A program made the translations under genes and the position numbers. This document shows, piece after piece, positions 17,125 through 25,427 of a stretch of 64,000 nucleotides of DNA (the stretch's first letter is position 1; every line of letters starts with the position of its first letter). Source of the stretch: Azospirillum halopraeferens DSM 3675 (lineage in GTDB: Bacteria; Pseudomonadota; Alphaproteobacteria; Azospirillales; Azospirillaceae); contig NZ_AUCF01000012.1 of the NCBI RefSeq assembly GCF_000429625.1, forward strand, positions 1-64,000, given 5' to 3'. A model generated the notes under the pieces. The model searched no databases and was not told where the DNA came from. It worked only from the letters and a program-made list of their open reading frames with translations.

Positions 17125-17475
17125 TCACTCCCCGGCCGAACCGGGCGGACGGCGCCCGCCGCCGAGGATGTCCTCCATCCAGGTCAGCGCCTTCACGGCC
17201 GTGGGCAGGCCGGCGGTGGGAATGGCCAGCAGGGCGACGTGCCGCAATTCGTCGGCGCCCACTCCCTCGTCCAGGGCGCGGCGCACGTGGGAATGGACCG
17301 CCCCTTCCGATGATACGCCGATGGCCAGCGCCAGCTTGACCAGGCGGCGGGTGCGCGGGTCCAGCGGCCCGGCTTCGGCGCAGGCGCCGCCCAGACCGGC
17401 GTAGGCGTCCCACACCGCGGGAAAGGACTCCGCCAGCCGGCCGGCGCCGGAGGGAAGATCGTCGCGCATGGACAT
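17125..17475 (-). CDS. Carboxymuconolactone decarboxylase/AhpD-family protein
   Basis: The 116-residue protein fits the small helical CMD family: 'FPAVWDAYAGLGGACAEAG', 'LDPRTRRLVKLALAIGVSSEGAVHSHVRRALDEG' (seen as two adjacent blocks) and 'ELRHVALLAIPTAGLPTAV'. It lacks the Cys-x-x-Cys of peroxide-reducing AhpD, so a redox role is doubtful. GAGGAG lies 7 bases before the ATG. It is the last gene on the strand that carries the Pot-type importer, racemase and SDR, after a 63-base gap. Its function in that pathway is unknown. Confidence 0.82.
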   Translation of the reverse strand: MSMRDDLPSGAGRLAESFPAVWDAYAGLGGACAEAGPLDPRTRRLVKLALAIGVSSEGAVHSHVRRALDEGVGADELRHVALLAIPTAGLPTAVKALTWMEDILGGGRRPPGSAGE

Positions 17476-17538
17476 GGCAGGCTCCTCGTTGGACCGTCTC
17501 TCGACGGTCAAACAGGAAAGCGGCCCGATGATCGCCCG

Positions 17539-18318
17539 TTACATGAGGATCGTGGCGCCACCGTCGACCACCAGCACATGGCCGTTGACGTAGGAGGCGG
17601 CCGACGACGCCAGGAACACCGCGGCCCCGGCGATCTCCTCCGGCCGGCCCCAGCGCCCCATGGGCGTGCGGCCGGAGAAATAGGCGCCGGCCACCGGGTC
17701 GGCGGCGATGGCGGCGTTGGTTTCGGTGGCGAAGAAGCCGGGGGCGACGGCGTTGCTGGTCAGGCCGTGCGGGCCATACTCCGCCGCCAGAGCCCGCACC
17801 ATGCCGGACAGGCCGGCCTTGGCCGCGGTGTACACGCAATCGCCGGCCTTGGCGATCTGCCCGGCGACTGAGGTGACGGCGATCAGCCGCCCCCGCCCGC
17901 GCGGCAGCATCAGCCGCGCCGCCTCGCGCGCCAGCACCAGGCTCGACGCCAGATCGACGTCCAGCAGCGTCAGGATCTCGTCATCGGCGAACTCCAGCAG
18001 CGGCTTGCGGTTGCGCTGCCCGACGTTCTGCACCAGCACGTCAAGGCCGCCGAACTCCCGTCCGATGCGGGCAAAGGCGTCGCGCACCGCCGCCCGGTCG
18101 GCGACGTCGAAGGGCAGCGCCGTCACCGGGGCCGGGCCGCCGTCCAGCTCCGCCGCCACCGCCCGCAGCCGGTCGCCGTCGCGGCCGTTCAGCAGCACGT
18201 GCGCGCCGGCCCGGTTCATCGCCCGTGCGATCTCCAGCCCCAGGCCCCGCCCGGACCCGGTGACCAGGGCCACCGTGCCCTCCAGCGAAAACAGCGACAG
18301 ATCGGGTGCGGGACGCAT
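17539..18318 (-). CDS. SDR-family NAD(P)-dependent oxidoreductase
   Basis: This 259-residue classical short-chain dehydrogenase has the cofactor site TGSGRGLGLEIA (20-31), a serine in 'VTSVAGQ', and the catalytic YTAAK. The usual NNAG is replaced by QNVG. The C terminus 'GHVLVVDGGATILM' is standard. It resembles gluconate 5-dehydrogenase-type SDRs that oxidise sugar acids or similar alcohols, but the substrate is not readable. It lies 80 bases downstream of the racemase gene on the same strand. Confidence 0.88.
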   Translation of the reverse strand: MRPAPDLSLFSLEGTVALVTGSGRGLGLEIARAMNRAGAHVLLNGRDGDRLRAVAAELDGGPAPVTALPFDVADRAAVRDAFARIGREFGGLDVLVQNVGQRNRKPLLEFADDEILTLLDVDLASSLVLAREAARLMLPRGRGRLIAVTSVAGQIAKAGDCVYTAAKAGLSGMVRALAAEYGPHGLTSNAVAPGFFATETNAAIAADPVAGAYFSGRTPMGRWGRPEEIAGAAVFLASSAASYVNGHVLVVDGGATILM

Positions 18319-18398
18319 GGCCGGAAGCCTCGTTGGGATGGCAGAGGGCGACGATCCTAAACACTACGACCCGACGATAGAACCCCCGCGTCCGCCCG

Positions 18399-19136
18399 TC
18401 ACCCCGCCGGGGCGAAGCCGGAGAGCAAGCCGTCGTAGCGCTTGGGACGCGGGCGGGCGTAGCCGCCGAGGGTGGAGGTGCGCAGGCCCAGTGCGCCCAG
18501 CGCCTCGATCAGCTTCACCGCCGCCCCGACACCCTCGATCACGGGCAGCCCGTGCTCCGCCGCCAGCGCGCCGGCCAGGTCGGCCATGCCGGCGCAGCCC
18601 AGCACGATCGCCTCCGCCCCGTCCTCGGCGCGGGCGCGGGCGATCTCCGCGTCGATGCGCACGCGCGCGGCGGAGCCGGGCTCCTCCAGCGCCAGCACCG
18701 GCACCTCGGCGGCGCGCACCCGGACGCAGCGGCGGTCCAGGCCGTACTTCATCAGGTTGTGCTCGATGGCGGGGATCGAGCGGGCCAGCGTCGTCACCAC
18801 CGAGAACCGGTTGGCGACCAGGGATGCCAGATGGAACGCCGCTTCGCCGATGCCGACGACCGGCGCGGCGGCGGCGCAGCGGGCGGCGTCCAGACCGGTG
18901 TCGTCGAAGCAGGCGATGACGTGGCCAGCCACCCCCCGCGCGTCGGCCCGCGCGATCTCCGCCAGCAGTCCGGGGACGGCGAACGCCTCGTCGTAGAAGC
19001 CCTCGATGGAGGCCGGCCCCATGGCGGGGTTGGCCGCCAGGATCTCCGTTCCCGCGGCCGCCGCGGCGCGCGCGGCGGCCGCGGCCTTGGCGGTCATCGA
19101 CGCGGTGGTGTTGGGGTTGACGACGTGGATGAGCAT
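18399..19136 (-). CDS. Aspartate/glutamate/hydantoin racemase family protein
   Basis: The 245-residue protein begins 'MLIHVVNPNTTASMTAKAA', the hallmark of hydantoin racemase-type members. The two catalytic cysteines are in 'VIACFDDTGLDAAR' and 'IVLGCAGMADLAG', placed as in two-base racemases, and 'PVIEGVGAAVKL' closes the fold. Members racemise 5-substituted hydantoins or related amino acid derivatives such as allantoin. It starts 12 bases after the potC-like stop, so it is part of the importer operon, which suggests that the imported cargo has an alpha-carbon stereocentre. Confidence 0.88.
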   Translation of the reverse strand: MLIHVVNPNTTASMTAKAAAAARAAAAAGTEILAANPAMGPASIEGFYDEAFAVPGLLAEIARADARGVAGHVIACFDDTGLDAARCAAAAPVVGIGEAAFHLASLVANRFSVVTTLARSIPAIEHNLMKYGLDRRCVRVRAAEVPVLALEEPGSAARVRIDAEIARARAEDGAEAIVLGCAGMADLAGALAAEHGLPVIEGVGAAVKLIEALGALGLRTSTLGGYARPRPKRYDGLLSGFAPAG

Positions 19137-19147
19137 GGGCGGCGCGC

Positions 19148-19969
19148 TCACCGGCCGGCCCGGCGGCGGCGCAGCACCGCCACCGCCGCCAGGGCCGCGC
19201 CGATCACCACGAAGGAGAAGGCGGTGGTCAGCGTGCCCAGGGCGTAGAGCACGGGCGTCGTGACGTTGGTGGTCATGCCGTAGATCTCCAGCGGTAGCGT
19301 GTTGTAGGACCCGGCGGTCATCAGGCTGCGGGCGAACTCGTCGTAGCTGAGCGTGAAGCCGAACAGCGCCACGCCCACCAGGCTGGGCAGGATGATCGGC
19401 AGCACCACGTGGCGCACCGTCTGCCACGGCCCGGCGCCCAGGTCACGCGCCGCTTCCTCGAAGCTGCGGTCGAAGCGGTTGAAGATGGCGAACACGATCA
19501 GCAGGCCGAAGGGCAGCGTCCACGTCAGGTGGGCGCCGAGCGCCGAGCTGTACCAGGCGGGCTCGATCCCGGCGATGTTGAACATCAGGCCGATGCCCAG
19601 GCTGATGAGGATCGACGGGATCACCAGGCTGGACACCGTCAGGTAGAACAGGACGGAGCCGCCGCGGAAGCCGCGCCGGAAGGCGAAGCCGGCGGTCACC
19701 GAGACCACCACCGTCACCACCATCACCACCAGCCCCAGCACCAGCGAACGGCTGAAGGAGCCGCCGAAGTCGCCCACCGCCTGCCTCTCGAACAGGTTGA
19801 AGAACCAGTGCAGCGACACGCCGTTCATCGGGAAGGTCAGCCCCCCCTGCGGCCCCTGGAAGGAGAGGATGGCGATGGTCAGCGTCGGGCCGTAGAGGAA
19901 CAGGATGAACAGGGTGAAGAAGCCGGCCAGCAGATAGAAGGCGGCGCCGCGGCGCGGAGCGGACGTCAT
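19148..19969 (-). CDS. potC: PotC-type ABC transporter permease
   Basis: This 273-residue inner-membrane protein has six predicted membrane helices and the ABC permease EAA loop 'EEAARDLGAGPWQTVRHVVLP'. It resembles PotC/YdcV of polyamine-type importers. It begins 2 bases after the potB-like stop (stop, two-base gap, ATG). Together with PotB it forms the membrane channel. The name marks homology to the spermidine/putrescine class; the operon content does not favour polyamine as cargo. Confidence 0.88.
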   Translation of the reverse strand: MTSAPRRGAAFYLLAGFFTLFILFLYGPTLTIAILSFQGPQGGLTFPMNGVSLHWFFNLFERQAVGDFGGSFSRSLVLGLVVMVVTVVVSVTAGFAFRRGFRGGSVLFYLTVSSLVIPSILISLGIGLMFNIAGIEPAWYSSALGAHLTWTLPFGLLIVFAIFNRFDRSFEEAARDLGAGPWQTVRHVVLPIILPSLVGVALFGFTLSYDEFARSLMTAGSYNTLPLEIYGMTTNVTTPVLYALGTLTTAFSFVVIGAALAAVAVLRRRRAGR

Positions 19970-19971
19970 GG

Positions 19972-20895
19972 CTACAGCTCCTTGCGGATGTCGACGATGC
20001 GCAGCAGCGCCGCGACCATCAGGGTGACGACAAGCAGCAGCACCACCGCGTTGGCGGCGGCGGCGGGGTATTGCAGCAGCGAGATCTCGTTGGCGATGAC
20101 CAGCCCGACCGAAGCGCTCTGCCCCCCGCTCATCAGCCGCACGGTGATGAAGTCGCCCATCACCAGGGTGATCACGAAGATCGACCCGATGGCGATGCCC
20201 GGCTTGCACAGGGGCAGGATGACGTTCCACAGGATCTGCCGGCCGTTCGCCCCGGCGTCGCGCGCCGCCTCGATCAGGGCGCGGTCGATGCGCATCATCG
20301 CGTTGAAGATCGGCACCACCATGAACAGCGTGTAGAGGTGAACGTAGGCCAGCACCACCGCGAAGTCGGAGAACAGCAGGAACTCCAGCGGCTGTTCCAC
20401 CACCCCCGCCCCCACCAGCGCCTGGTTGAGCAGCCCGTTGCGGCCGAGAAAGGGGATCCAGGCGATCATGCGGATGATGTTGGAGGTCCAGAACGGGATG
20501 GTGCACAGGAGGAACAGCGCCATCTGCCACGTCAGCGACTGCACGTGGAACGCCAGGAAATAGGCGACCGTGAAGCCGATCAGCAGCGTGAACAGCCACG
20601 CCAGCGCCGTGAACTTCAGGGTGTTCAGATAGATCTTCCAGGTGACGGGGGAGCCGAGCAGCTCCTGATAGTTGGTCAGGACGAAGTCGGGATAGATGCG
20701 GATGCTGTCGTAGTCCCAGAAGCTGACGACGACGATGGTCAGGATGGGAACCAGCAGGAAGACCAGCAGGACCAGCGTCAGCGGCGCCGCCTGCAGGTAG
20801 GGAACGACCCGCCCGAGCCGCCGCACCGCCGCGGCGCGGTCTGCCGCGGCCGGCCGTGCCGCGGGTCGAACGGTGGATGTGGCGGTGACGGACAT
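19972..20895 (-). CDS. potB: PotB-type ABC transporter permease
   Basis: The protein has about 307 residues with an N-terminal basic tail, a first membrane helix 'APLTLVLLVFLLVPILTIVVV' region and the EAA loop 'IEAARDAGANGRQILWNVILP'. The start MSVTATSTV has CGGAG 7 bases upstream; another ATG 15 bases earlier is possible. A perfect 11-bp hairpin (20925-20957) separates it from the binding-protein gene, unlike the near-overlap with the next permease gene. Confidence 0.88.
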   Translation of the reverse strand: MSVTATSTVRPAARPAAADRAAAVRRLGRVVPYLQAAPLTLVLLVFLLVPILTIVVVSFWDYDSIRIYPDFVLTNYQELLGSPVTWKIYLNTLKFTALAWLFTLLIGFTVAYFLAFHVQSLTWQMALFLLCTIPFWTSNIIRMIAWIPFLGRNGLLNQALVGAGVVEQPLEFLLFSDFAVVLAYVHLYTLFMVVPIFNAMMRIDRALIEAARDAGANGRQILWNVILPLCKPGIAIGSIFVITLVMGDFITVRLMSGGQSASVGLVIANEISLLQYPAAAANAVVLLLVVTLMVAALLRIVDIRKEL

Positions 20896-20924
20896 GGGCG
20901 GACTCCGCATGGTGTGACGGCGTG

Positions 20925-20957
20925 CCTCTCCCGCCGGGCGGCGCCGGGCGGGAGAGG
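20925..20957 (-). repeat. Intra-operon hairpin after the binding-protein gene
   Basis: CCTCTCCCGCC (20925-20935) pairs perfectly with GGCGGGAGAGG (20947-20957) over 11 bp with an 11-base loop. It is 15 bases past the binding-protein stop and 30 bases before the permease start. It has no U-tract. It shares the CCUCUCCC 5' arm with the hairpins after livK and tctC. Confidence 0.7.
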
Positions 20958-20971
20958 GGACGGTCAGTCCG

Positions 20972-22282
20972 TCACGCGGCGATGAACTCGTTCCACTTGC
21001 GGACCATGTAGCGGTCCTCGTCCATCACCGCGTTCCAGCAGGCGACGGCGCCCATGCGCTCGACGAAGGAGCCGCCGTCGCGCACCGCACCGGCCTTCTC
21101 CATCACCTTGCCGTCGGGGCTGAGGATGTCGGACGCCGCCGGCTTGCCTTCCATCCAGAACCCCCACTCGTCGGCGCTCATGTGCTCCTTCGCGGTGTCG
21201 AGGACGGCGCTGTAATAGCCCTGGCGGTTCAGATAGGCGCCGACCCAGCCGGACAGATACCAGTTGATGTACTCGTACGCCGCGTCCAGCTCGAGACCGG
21301 ACAGGTGCCCGGCGATGCCCAGCCCGCCGCCCCAGGCGCGGTAGCCTTCCTTCAGGGGCTGGTACACGCAGGGAATGCCCTTGCCGCGCACCGCCGCCAC
21401 CGCCGGCGACCACATGGACTGGATCACCACCTCGCCCGACGCCATCAGGTTGACGCTCTCGTCGAAGGTCTTCCAGAACGCCCGGAACTGGCCGGCCTTC
21501 TTGGCCTCGGTCATGACGGCGAGGGTCTTGTCGATCTCCTCCTTCGTCATGTTGCCCTTGTCGCCGTAGGTGACCTTGCCCATGGCCTCGCAGACCATGG
21601 CGGCGTCCATGATGCCGATGGAGGGGATGTTGAGGATCGACGCCTTGCCCTTGAACGCGGGGTCGAGCAGGTCGGCCCAGGTGGTGATCGGGCGGCCGAC
21701 CAGGTCGGGGCGGATGCCCAGCGTGTCGGCGTTGTAGATGGTGGGGATCAGCGTCATCCAGTTGGTCGGCGCCTTGGCGAAGGTGGTGGAGTCCTTGCCC
21801 TCCACGAAGCCCACCGTGTGCGGCGCGGTGCCCTGGGCGATCGCCGACTCCGGCGTCAGCTTGCCGGTCACGAAAATCGGCACGATCTTGTCGAAATTCC
21901 GGATGCGGGACACGTCCATCGGCTGCATCACGCCGGCCGGGAAGACCTTCTTGCAGATCCAGTATTCGATGTCGGCGATGTCGTAGGACTTGGGCTGGGT
22001 AACGGCGCGCTGGGCGACGGCGTCGGAATCGAGCGCCGTCATCTGCAAGGTGAAGCCCAGATCCTCCTTCACCTTCTCGGCGACGGCGTTGAGGTTGGAG
22101 ACGCCGGTGCCGAACTGGCGCAGCGTCACGTTCTTGATGTTCTGCGCCCAGATGGTCGGGAAACCGGTGATGGCCCCCGAACCGATGGCGGCGCCGGCGG
22201 CGGCGGCGGTGCCCTTCAGCACGCTGCGGCGCGACAGCCCGGACGGCGTGACGGCGGTGGTTCCGGTGTCGGCTTTCTTCAT
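20972..22282 (-). CDS. potD: ABC transporter substrate-binding protein, PotD-like, Tat-exported
   Basis: The 436-residue protein has a twin-arginine signal: 'LSRRSVLKGTAAAAGAAIGSG' near residues 16-36, then an Ala-rich stretch ending about residue 47. The mature part fits the extracellular solute-binding family 1/PotD type ('YNADTLGIRP', 'WADLLDPAFKGKASI', 'LMASGEVVIQSMWSP'). It is longer than classical PotD (about 350). Export by Tat implies folding before export. It lies 45 bases after the ATPase gene. Confidence 0.88.
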   Translation of the reverse strand: MKKADTGTTAVTPSGLSRRSVLKGTAAAAGAAIGSGAITGFPTIWAQNIKNVTLRQFGTGVSNLNAVAEKVKEDLGFTLQMTALDSDAVAQRAVTQPKSYDIADIEYWICKKVFPAGVMQPMDVSRIRNFDKIVPIFVTGKLTPESAIAQGTAPHTVGFVEGKDSTTFAKAPTNWMTLIPTIYNADTLGIRPDLVGRPITTWADLLDPAFKGKASILNIPSIGIMDAAMVCEAMGKVTYGDKGNMTKEEIDKTLAVMTEAKKAGQFRAFWKTFDESVNLMASGEVVIQSMWSPAVAAVRGKGIPCVYQPLKEGYRAWGGGLGIAGHLSGLELDAAYEYINWYLSGWVGAYLNRQGYYSAVLDTAKEHMSADEWGFWMEGKPAASDILSPDGKVMEKAGAVRDGGSFVERMGAVACWNAVMDEDRYMVRKWNEFIAA

Positions 22283-22327
22283 GGGGTCTCTCCTCTCCTC
22301 CGGGGATACGGTGCGGACGGGAACGGT

Positions 22328-23332
22328 TCAGGCGCGGAGCGGATGGACGTCGGCGTGGCGCCAGCCGGCGCACACCCGGTCGCCCACCGCGAAAGGCGTG
22401 GCGAAATAGCGGGATTCATCCAGGACGACGGTGATGTCGGCGGCATCCGCCAGGTCGATGCTGATCTGCACCGAGGCGCCGTGGTACTCGAACGATCGCA
22501 CCGTGCCGGTGCGGTGCATGTCGGCGTCCGGCGGCGGCGTGTCGGCCGCCCCCAGCGCGATGCGGTCGGCGCGCACGGCCACCGTCCCGTCGGCGCCCAG
22601 GTCCAGCACGTTGTGGCCGCCCAGGAAACGGGCGACGAAGGCGGTGCGCGGCGTGTTGTAGAGGTCGCGGGGGGCGGCGGCCTGCTCGATCCGGCCCTCG
22701 TTCATCACGACCACCAGGTCGGCCAGCGCCATCGCCTCGCTCTGGCTGTGGGTGACGTGGATGAAGGTGATCCCCAGGTCGGTCTGCAGCCGCTTCAGCT
22801 CTTCGCGCATGCGGTCGCGCAGGAAGGGGTCGAGCGCCGACAGCGGCTCGTCCAGCAGCAGCACCGACGGTTCGGTGATCAGTGCGCGGGCCAGTGCCAC
22901 GCGCTGCTGCTGCCCGCCGGAAAGCTGGGCCGGCAGGCGCGCGGCGTAGGCGTCCATGTGCACGCGCTCCAGCATCGCCCGCGCGCGCTCCCGCCGCTCC
23001 GCCGCGGGCATGCCCTTCATCTTCAGGCTGAAGGCCACGTTGTCGACGCAGTCCAGATGGGGGAACAGGGCGTAGCTCTGGAACATCATGGCGGTGCCGC
23101 GGCGGGCCGGCGGCACCTCGTTGACCACCGCGTCACCGATCAGCAGATCGCCGGAGCTGACGTCCTCGTGCCCTGCGATCATGCGCAGGGTGGAGGTCTT
23201 GCCGCAGCCGCTGGGCCCCAGCAGGCAGCAATAGGATCCCGCGGGGATCTTCAGGTCGATGCGGTCGACCGCAACGGTGCGGCCGTAGACCTTGCTCAAC
23301 GCGATCAGTTCGACGGCGGCTCCACCCTGCAT
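22328..23332 (-). CDS. potA: PotA-type ABC transporter ATP-binding protein
   Basis: This 334-residue ATPase has Walker A GPSGCGKTST (about 38-47), signature LSGGQQQRVALARAL, Walker B VLLLDEPLSALD and the switch His in 'IHVTHSQSEA'. A C-terminal TOBE-like regulatory region follows from about 250. It is the first gene of the minus-strand operon; GAGAGGGG lies just before the chosen ATG. The divergent GntR gene and the 16-bp palindrome 20 bases upstream of this start point to repression by that regulator. Confidence 0.9.
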   Translation of the reverse strand: MQGGAAVELIALSKVYGRTVAVDRIDLKIPAGSYCCLLGPSGCGKTSTLRMIAGHEDVSSGDLLIGDAVVNEVPPARRGTAMMFQSYALFPHLDCVDNVAFSLKMKGMPAAERRERARAMLERVHMDAYAARLPAQLSGGQQQRVALARALITEPSVLLLDEPLSALDPFLRDRMREELKRLQTDLGITFIHVTHSQSEAMALADLVVVMNEGRIEQAAAPRDLYNTPRTAFVARFLGGHNVLDLGADGTVAVRADRIALGAADTPPPDADMHRTGTVRSFEYHGASVQISIDLADAADITVVLDESRYFATPFAVGDRVCAGWRHADVHPLRA

Positions 23333-23351
23333 GGCGGCCCCTCTCTTATGC

Positions 23352-23367
23352 AGATTGTCGACAATCT
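23352..23367. promoter_or_regulatory. Perfect 16-bp palindrome, likely GntR operator
   Basis: AGATTGTCGACAATCT is a perfect palindrome 20 bases upstream of the potA-like start. Its core ATTGTCGACAAT resembles the ATTGTATACAAT-type sites bound by FCD-domain GntR proteins, and a gene for one lies divergently at 23624. Binding here would block the transporter operon. Confidence 0.65.
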
Positions 23368-23575
23368 CAGACCGTTTTGCTGACGGTGATCTGCACGAAG
23401 CGTGCCGAAGCGCACGGGGCGGAATTCCTGTGCCCCGCGCGGTCACGCCGGCACTCGATGGTGCATTTGAAGGCATTCTGCCACGAAGTTGATCGCGATG
23501 CACGTGATGCAGGCGATCACGCGGCCCCGCGGCGAGAGGCTGCACCGCGCGCAACGCGGTGGTCTTGCTCGCGCG

Positions 23576-23587
23576 GATTGTCTACAC
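23576..23587. promoter_or_regulatory. Possible second, imperfect GntR site
   Basis: ATTGTCTACACT shares its left half with the palindrome at 23352-23367 and keeps ACA on the right. It lies about 37 bases before the regulator start codon, a place suited to autoregulation. The match is partial. Confidence 0.35.
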
Positions 23588-23623
23588 TCCGTCCCGTCGA
23601 TTCATCGTCAACGGGCAGCAGTC

Positions 23624-24343
23624 ATGAAGGCGTCACGCGAACGGCCGGCCGCCACGCCGGCGCGTCCCGATGTGCAGGAGGTCATCACCCGGCGCATCGC
23701 CGACGCCATCGCCGACCGCCGCCTGCCGCCGGGCACCAAGCTGACGGAGGAGCGCCTGGCCGCCATCTTCGGCGTCAGCCGTGCGCGCGTGCGCGGCGCC
23801 CTGGCGACTCTGTCCCAGCGCGGCATCGTCACCCTGCGGCCCAACCGCGGCGCCTTCGTAGCCACCCCGTCGGTGACCGAGGCGCGGGAGGTGTTCGAGG
23901 CGCGCCGGGTGGTGGAGCGCGGCCTGGTGCCACGCCTGTGCCGCAACGGCGCCGGCTTGCCGCCCGCCGCCGCCGCCCGCCTGCGCGCGCACCTGGACAA
24001 GGAGGCGGCGGCCGAGGCGGCCGGTGACCGCAAGGCGATGATCCGCCTGTCAGGGGAGTTCCACCTGCTGCTGGCCGATCTGGCGGGCAACGCCACGCTG
24101 GGGACCTTCCTGGACGGGCTGGTGCGCCGGTCGTCGCTGGTGATCGCCGCCTACGAGAGCCGGCCCACCCCCGGCTGCTCGGCCGACGAACACCGTCACA
24201 TCGTCGACGCCCTGGCCGCCGGCGACGGGGCCGCAGCGGAGCGCCTGATGGACGACCACCTGCACGCCATCGAGGACCGGCTGACCCTGGAAGACCGCGC
24301 CGCCGACGCCATCGACCTGCGAGCGGTGTTCGACGCAGCCTGA
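23624..24343 (+). CDS. GntR-family (FCD/FadR subfamily) transcriptional regulator
   Basis: This 239-residue cytoplasmic regulator has an N-terminal winged helix-turn-helix ('RIADAIADRRLPPGTKLTEE', 'IFGVSRARVRGALATLSQRG') at about 20-80 and an all-helical FCD effector domain with metal-binding histidines in 'FHLLLADLAGN', 'DEHRHIVDAL' and 'DHLHAIEDRL'. It is divergent from the Pot-type operon and most likely represses it until a carboxylate-type ligand binds. The start MKASRERP is chosen by conservation; the ribosome-binding site is weak. Confidence 0.9.
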   Translation: MKASRERPAATPARPDVQEVITRRIADAIADRRLPPGTKLTEERLAAIFGVSRARVRGALATLSQRGIVTLRPNRGAFVATPSVTEAREVFEARRVVERGLVPRLCRNGAGLPPAAAARLRAHLDKEAAAEAAGDRKAMIRLSGEFHLLLADLAGNATLGTFLDGLVRRSSLVIAAYESRPTPGCSADEHRHIVDALAAGDGAAAERLMDDHLHAIEDRLTLEDRAADAIDLRAVFDAA

Positions 24344-24384
24344 CCTCGCCGGGCCGCAGAATGTCATCATACTATAATATGTTT

Positions 24385-24402
24385 CCGGGGTGGCTTCCCC
24401 GG
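24385..24402 (+). terminator. Candidate terminator after the GntR gene
   Basis: CCGGGG pairs with CCCCGG across a 6-base loop and is followed by CTTTTGGCTTTATT. The stem is short (6 bp), so efficiency is uncertain, but position and T-rich tail fit. Confidence 0.45.
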
Positions 24403-24482
24403 CTTTTGGCTTTATTATCCCCCCTGATAGCGCTAAGCTTCGTTTGCATGCGATGCATTAACCGTGTGAGCGAGGGAGATCC

Positions 24483-24641
24483 ATGACCGAGGAGCAGCGC
24501 GTGCGCCGTGATGCCGCGCATCGGGCGATCGCACGCGTACGGCAACTCAGCCATTCCTGCCGTGGCGTGGAGACCCGACAGACGCTGCTTGCCATCGAAC
24601 GCAAGATGATCGAGCTGGCCGAGTTGTGGAAGTACGCCTGA
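24483..24641 (+). CDS. Small hypothetical protein of 52 residues
   Basis: A short reading frame begins with ATG preceded by GAGGGAGAT at good spacing and ends with TGA at 24639-24641. The product (starts MTEEQRVRRDAAHR, ends IELAELWKYA) is highly charged and predicted helical, with one cysteine and no membrane segment. I do not recognise a family. It stands between a candidate terminator and a convergent gene, so it probably has its own promoter. The strong ribosome-binding site and amphipathic composition favour a real gene. Confidence 0.55.
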   Translation: MTEEQRVRRDAAHRAIARVRQLSHSCRGVETRQTLLAIERKMIELAELWKYA

Positions 24642-24654
24642 AACGACCCGCCGT

Positions 24655-25290
24655 TCAGGCCGGCACCGGCACCCGGTTCCGCGATTCCAGCCAGAGCGCT
24701 TGCGCCCGCACTGCCAGGGCGTGGCGACGTTCGGGTTCGGCGGACAGTTCCGGCGCGAACAGGGCGCGGACCGCCGGCGTGCAGGTCACGTCGACGGCCA
24801 CCACGATGCGGTCACGATCGGACGGATTCTCCACCTGGTGGGGGAAGGTGAAGTCGCCGGTCCAGGCCTGTCCTTCCGGATAGGCGGCGGACTCGTCGCC
24901 GATCAGGGTCACGGCCTCCGGGGGCGCGTGGATCGCGATCAGCAGGCGGGTCTCTTCGAGGTACAGCGCGCAGGGGTCGAAGTGCCAGGCCAGCATGCCG
25001 CGGGGCGGCTGGCGCAGGATGAAGGCGCGCCGCACCTCCAGGTCCGGCCGGTCCAGAAGGGCCTGCACCAGCGGCAGATGATCCAGCGCCGGCTGCCGCT
25101 GTCCGGTCCACAGGGGAATCGCCGTCCAGCCCGTGCCGGGCGCAGCGCCGAAGCAGGTCCGCCCGTCCGGCGGCAACACCGCGTCCAGCGCCGCGAACTG
25201 GGCCTGCAACGCCACGGCGTCGAGGCGGAGGGCCGCCGGCCCGTGCAGCATCAGGCCGCTGCCACAGGTGATGCGCCGAAACGGTTCCAC
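24655..25290 (-). CDS. Aspartyl/asparaginyl beta-hydroxylase-like (cupin-fold) protein
   Basis: The 211-residue protein matches the AspH/PF05118 pattern: an iron-binding region 'GMLAWHFDPCALYLEETRLL', a middle 'VTLIGDESAAYPEGQAWTGDF' and 'FPHQVENPSDRDRIVVAVDV' with the second histidine and the Arg that binds 2-oxoglutarate in characterised members. The family hydroxylates Asp/Asn side chains or lipid chains using Fe(II) and 2-oxoglutarate. There is no signal peptide. It is convergent with the 52-residue gene, and no operon partner gives the substrate. Confidence 0.75.
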   Translation of the reverse strand: MEPFRRITCGSGLMLHGPAALRLDAVALQAQFAALDAVLPPDGRTCFGAAPGTGWTAIPLWTGQRQPALDHLPLVQALLDRPDLEVRRAFILRQPPRGMLAWHFDPCALYLEETRLLIAIHAPPEAVTLIGDESAAYPEGQAWTGDFTFPHQVENPSDRDRIVVAVDVTCTPAVRALFAPELSAEPERRHALAVRAQALWLESRNRVPVPA

Positions 25291-25427
25291 CGCCCGCCCC
25301 TTTCATAGATCGCCTTCTCGCGCCCCGCGCATAGTGCCCGGCCGTGGCACCGAAGGAAAGTGGTGTTGCACACCGGCACAACACGGCGCACGGACGGGGA
25401 TGCTGTTTCACCGGTGAGACATTCCGG

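Noticed and set aside
17125..23332. Assigning the Pot-type system to spermidine/putrescine uptake.
   Set aside because: The racemase, SDR and AhpD-like genes do not fit polyamine metabolism, and PotD-like proteins have many other ligands.
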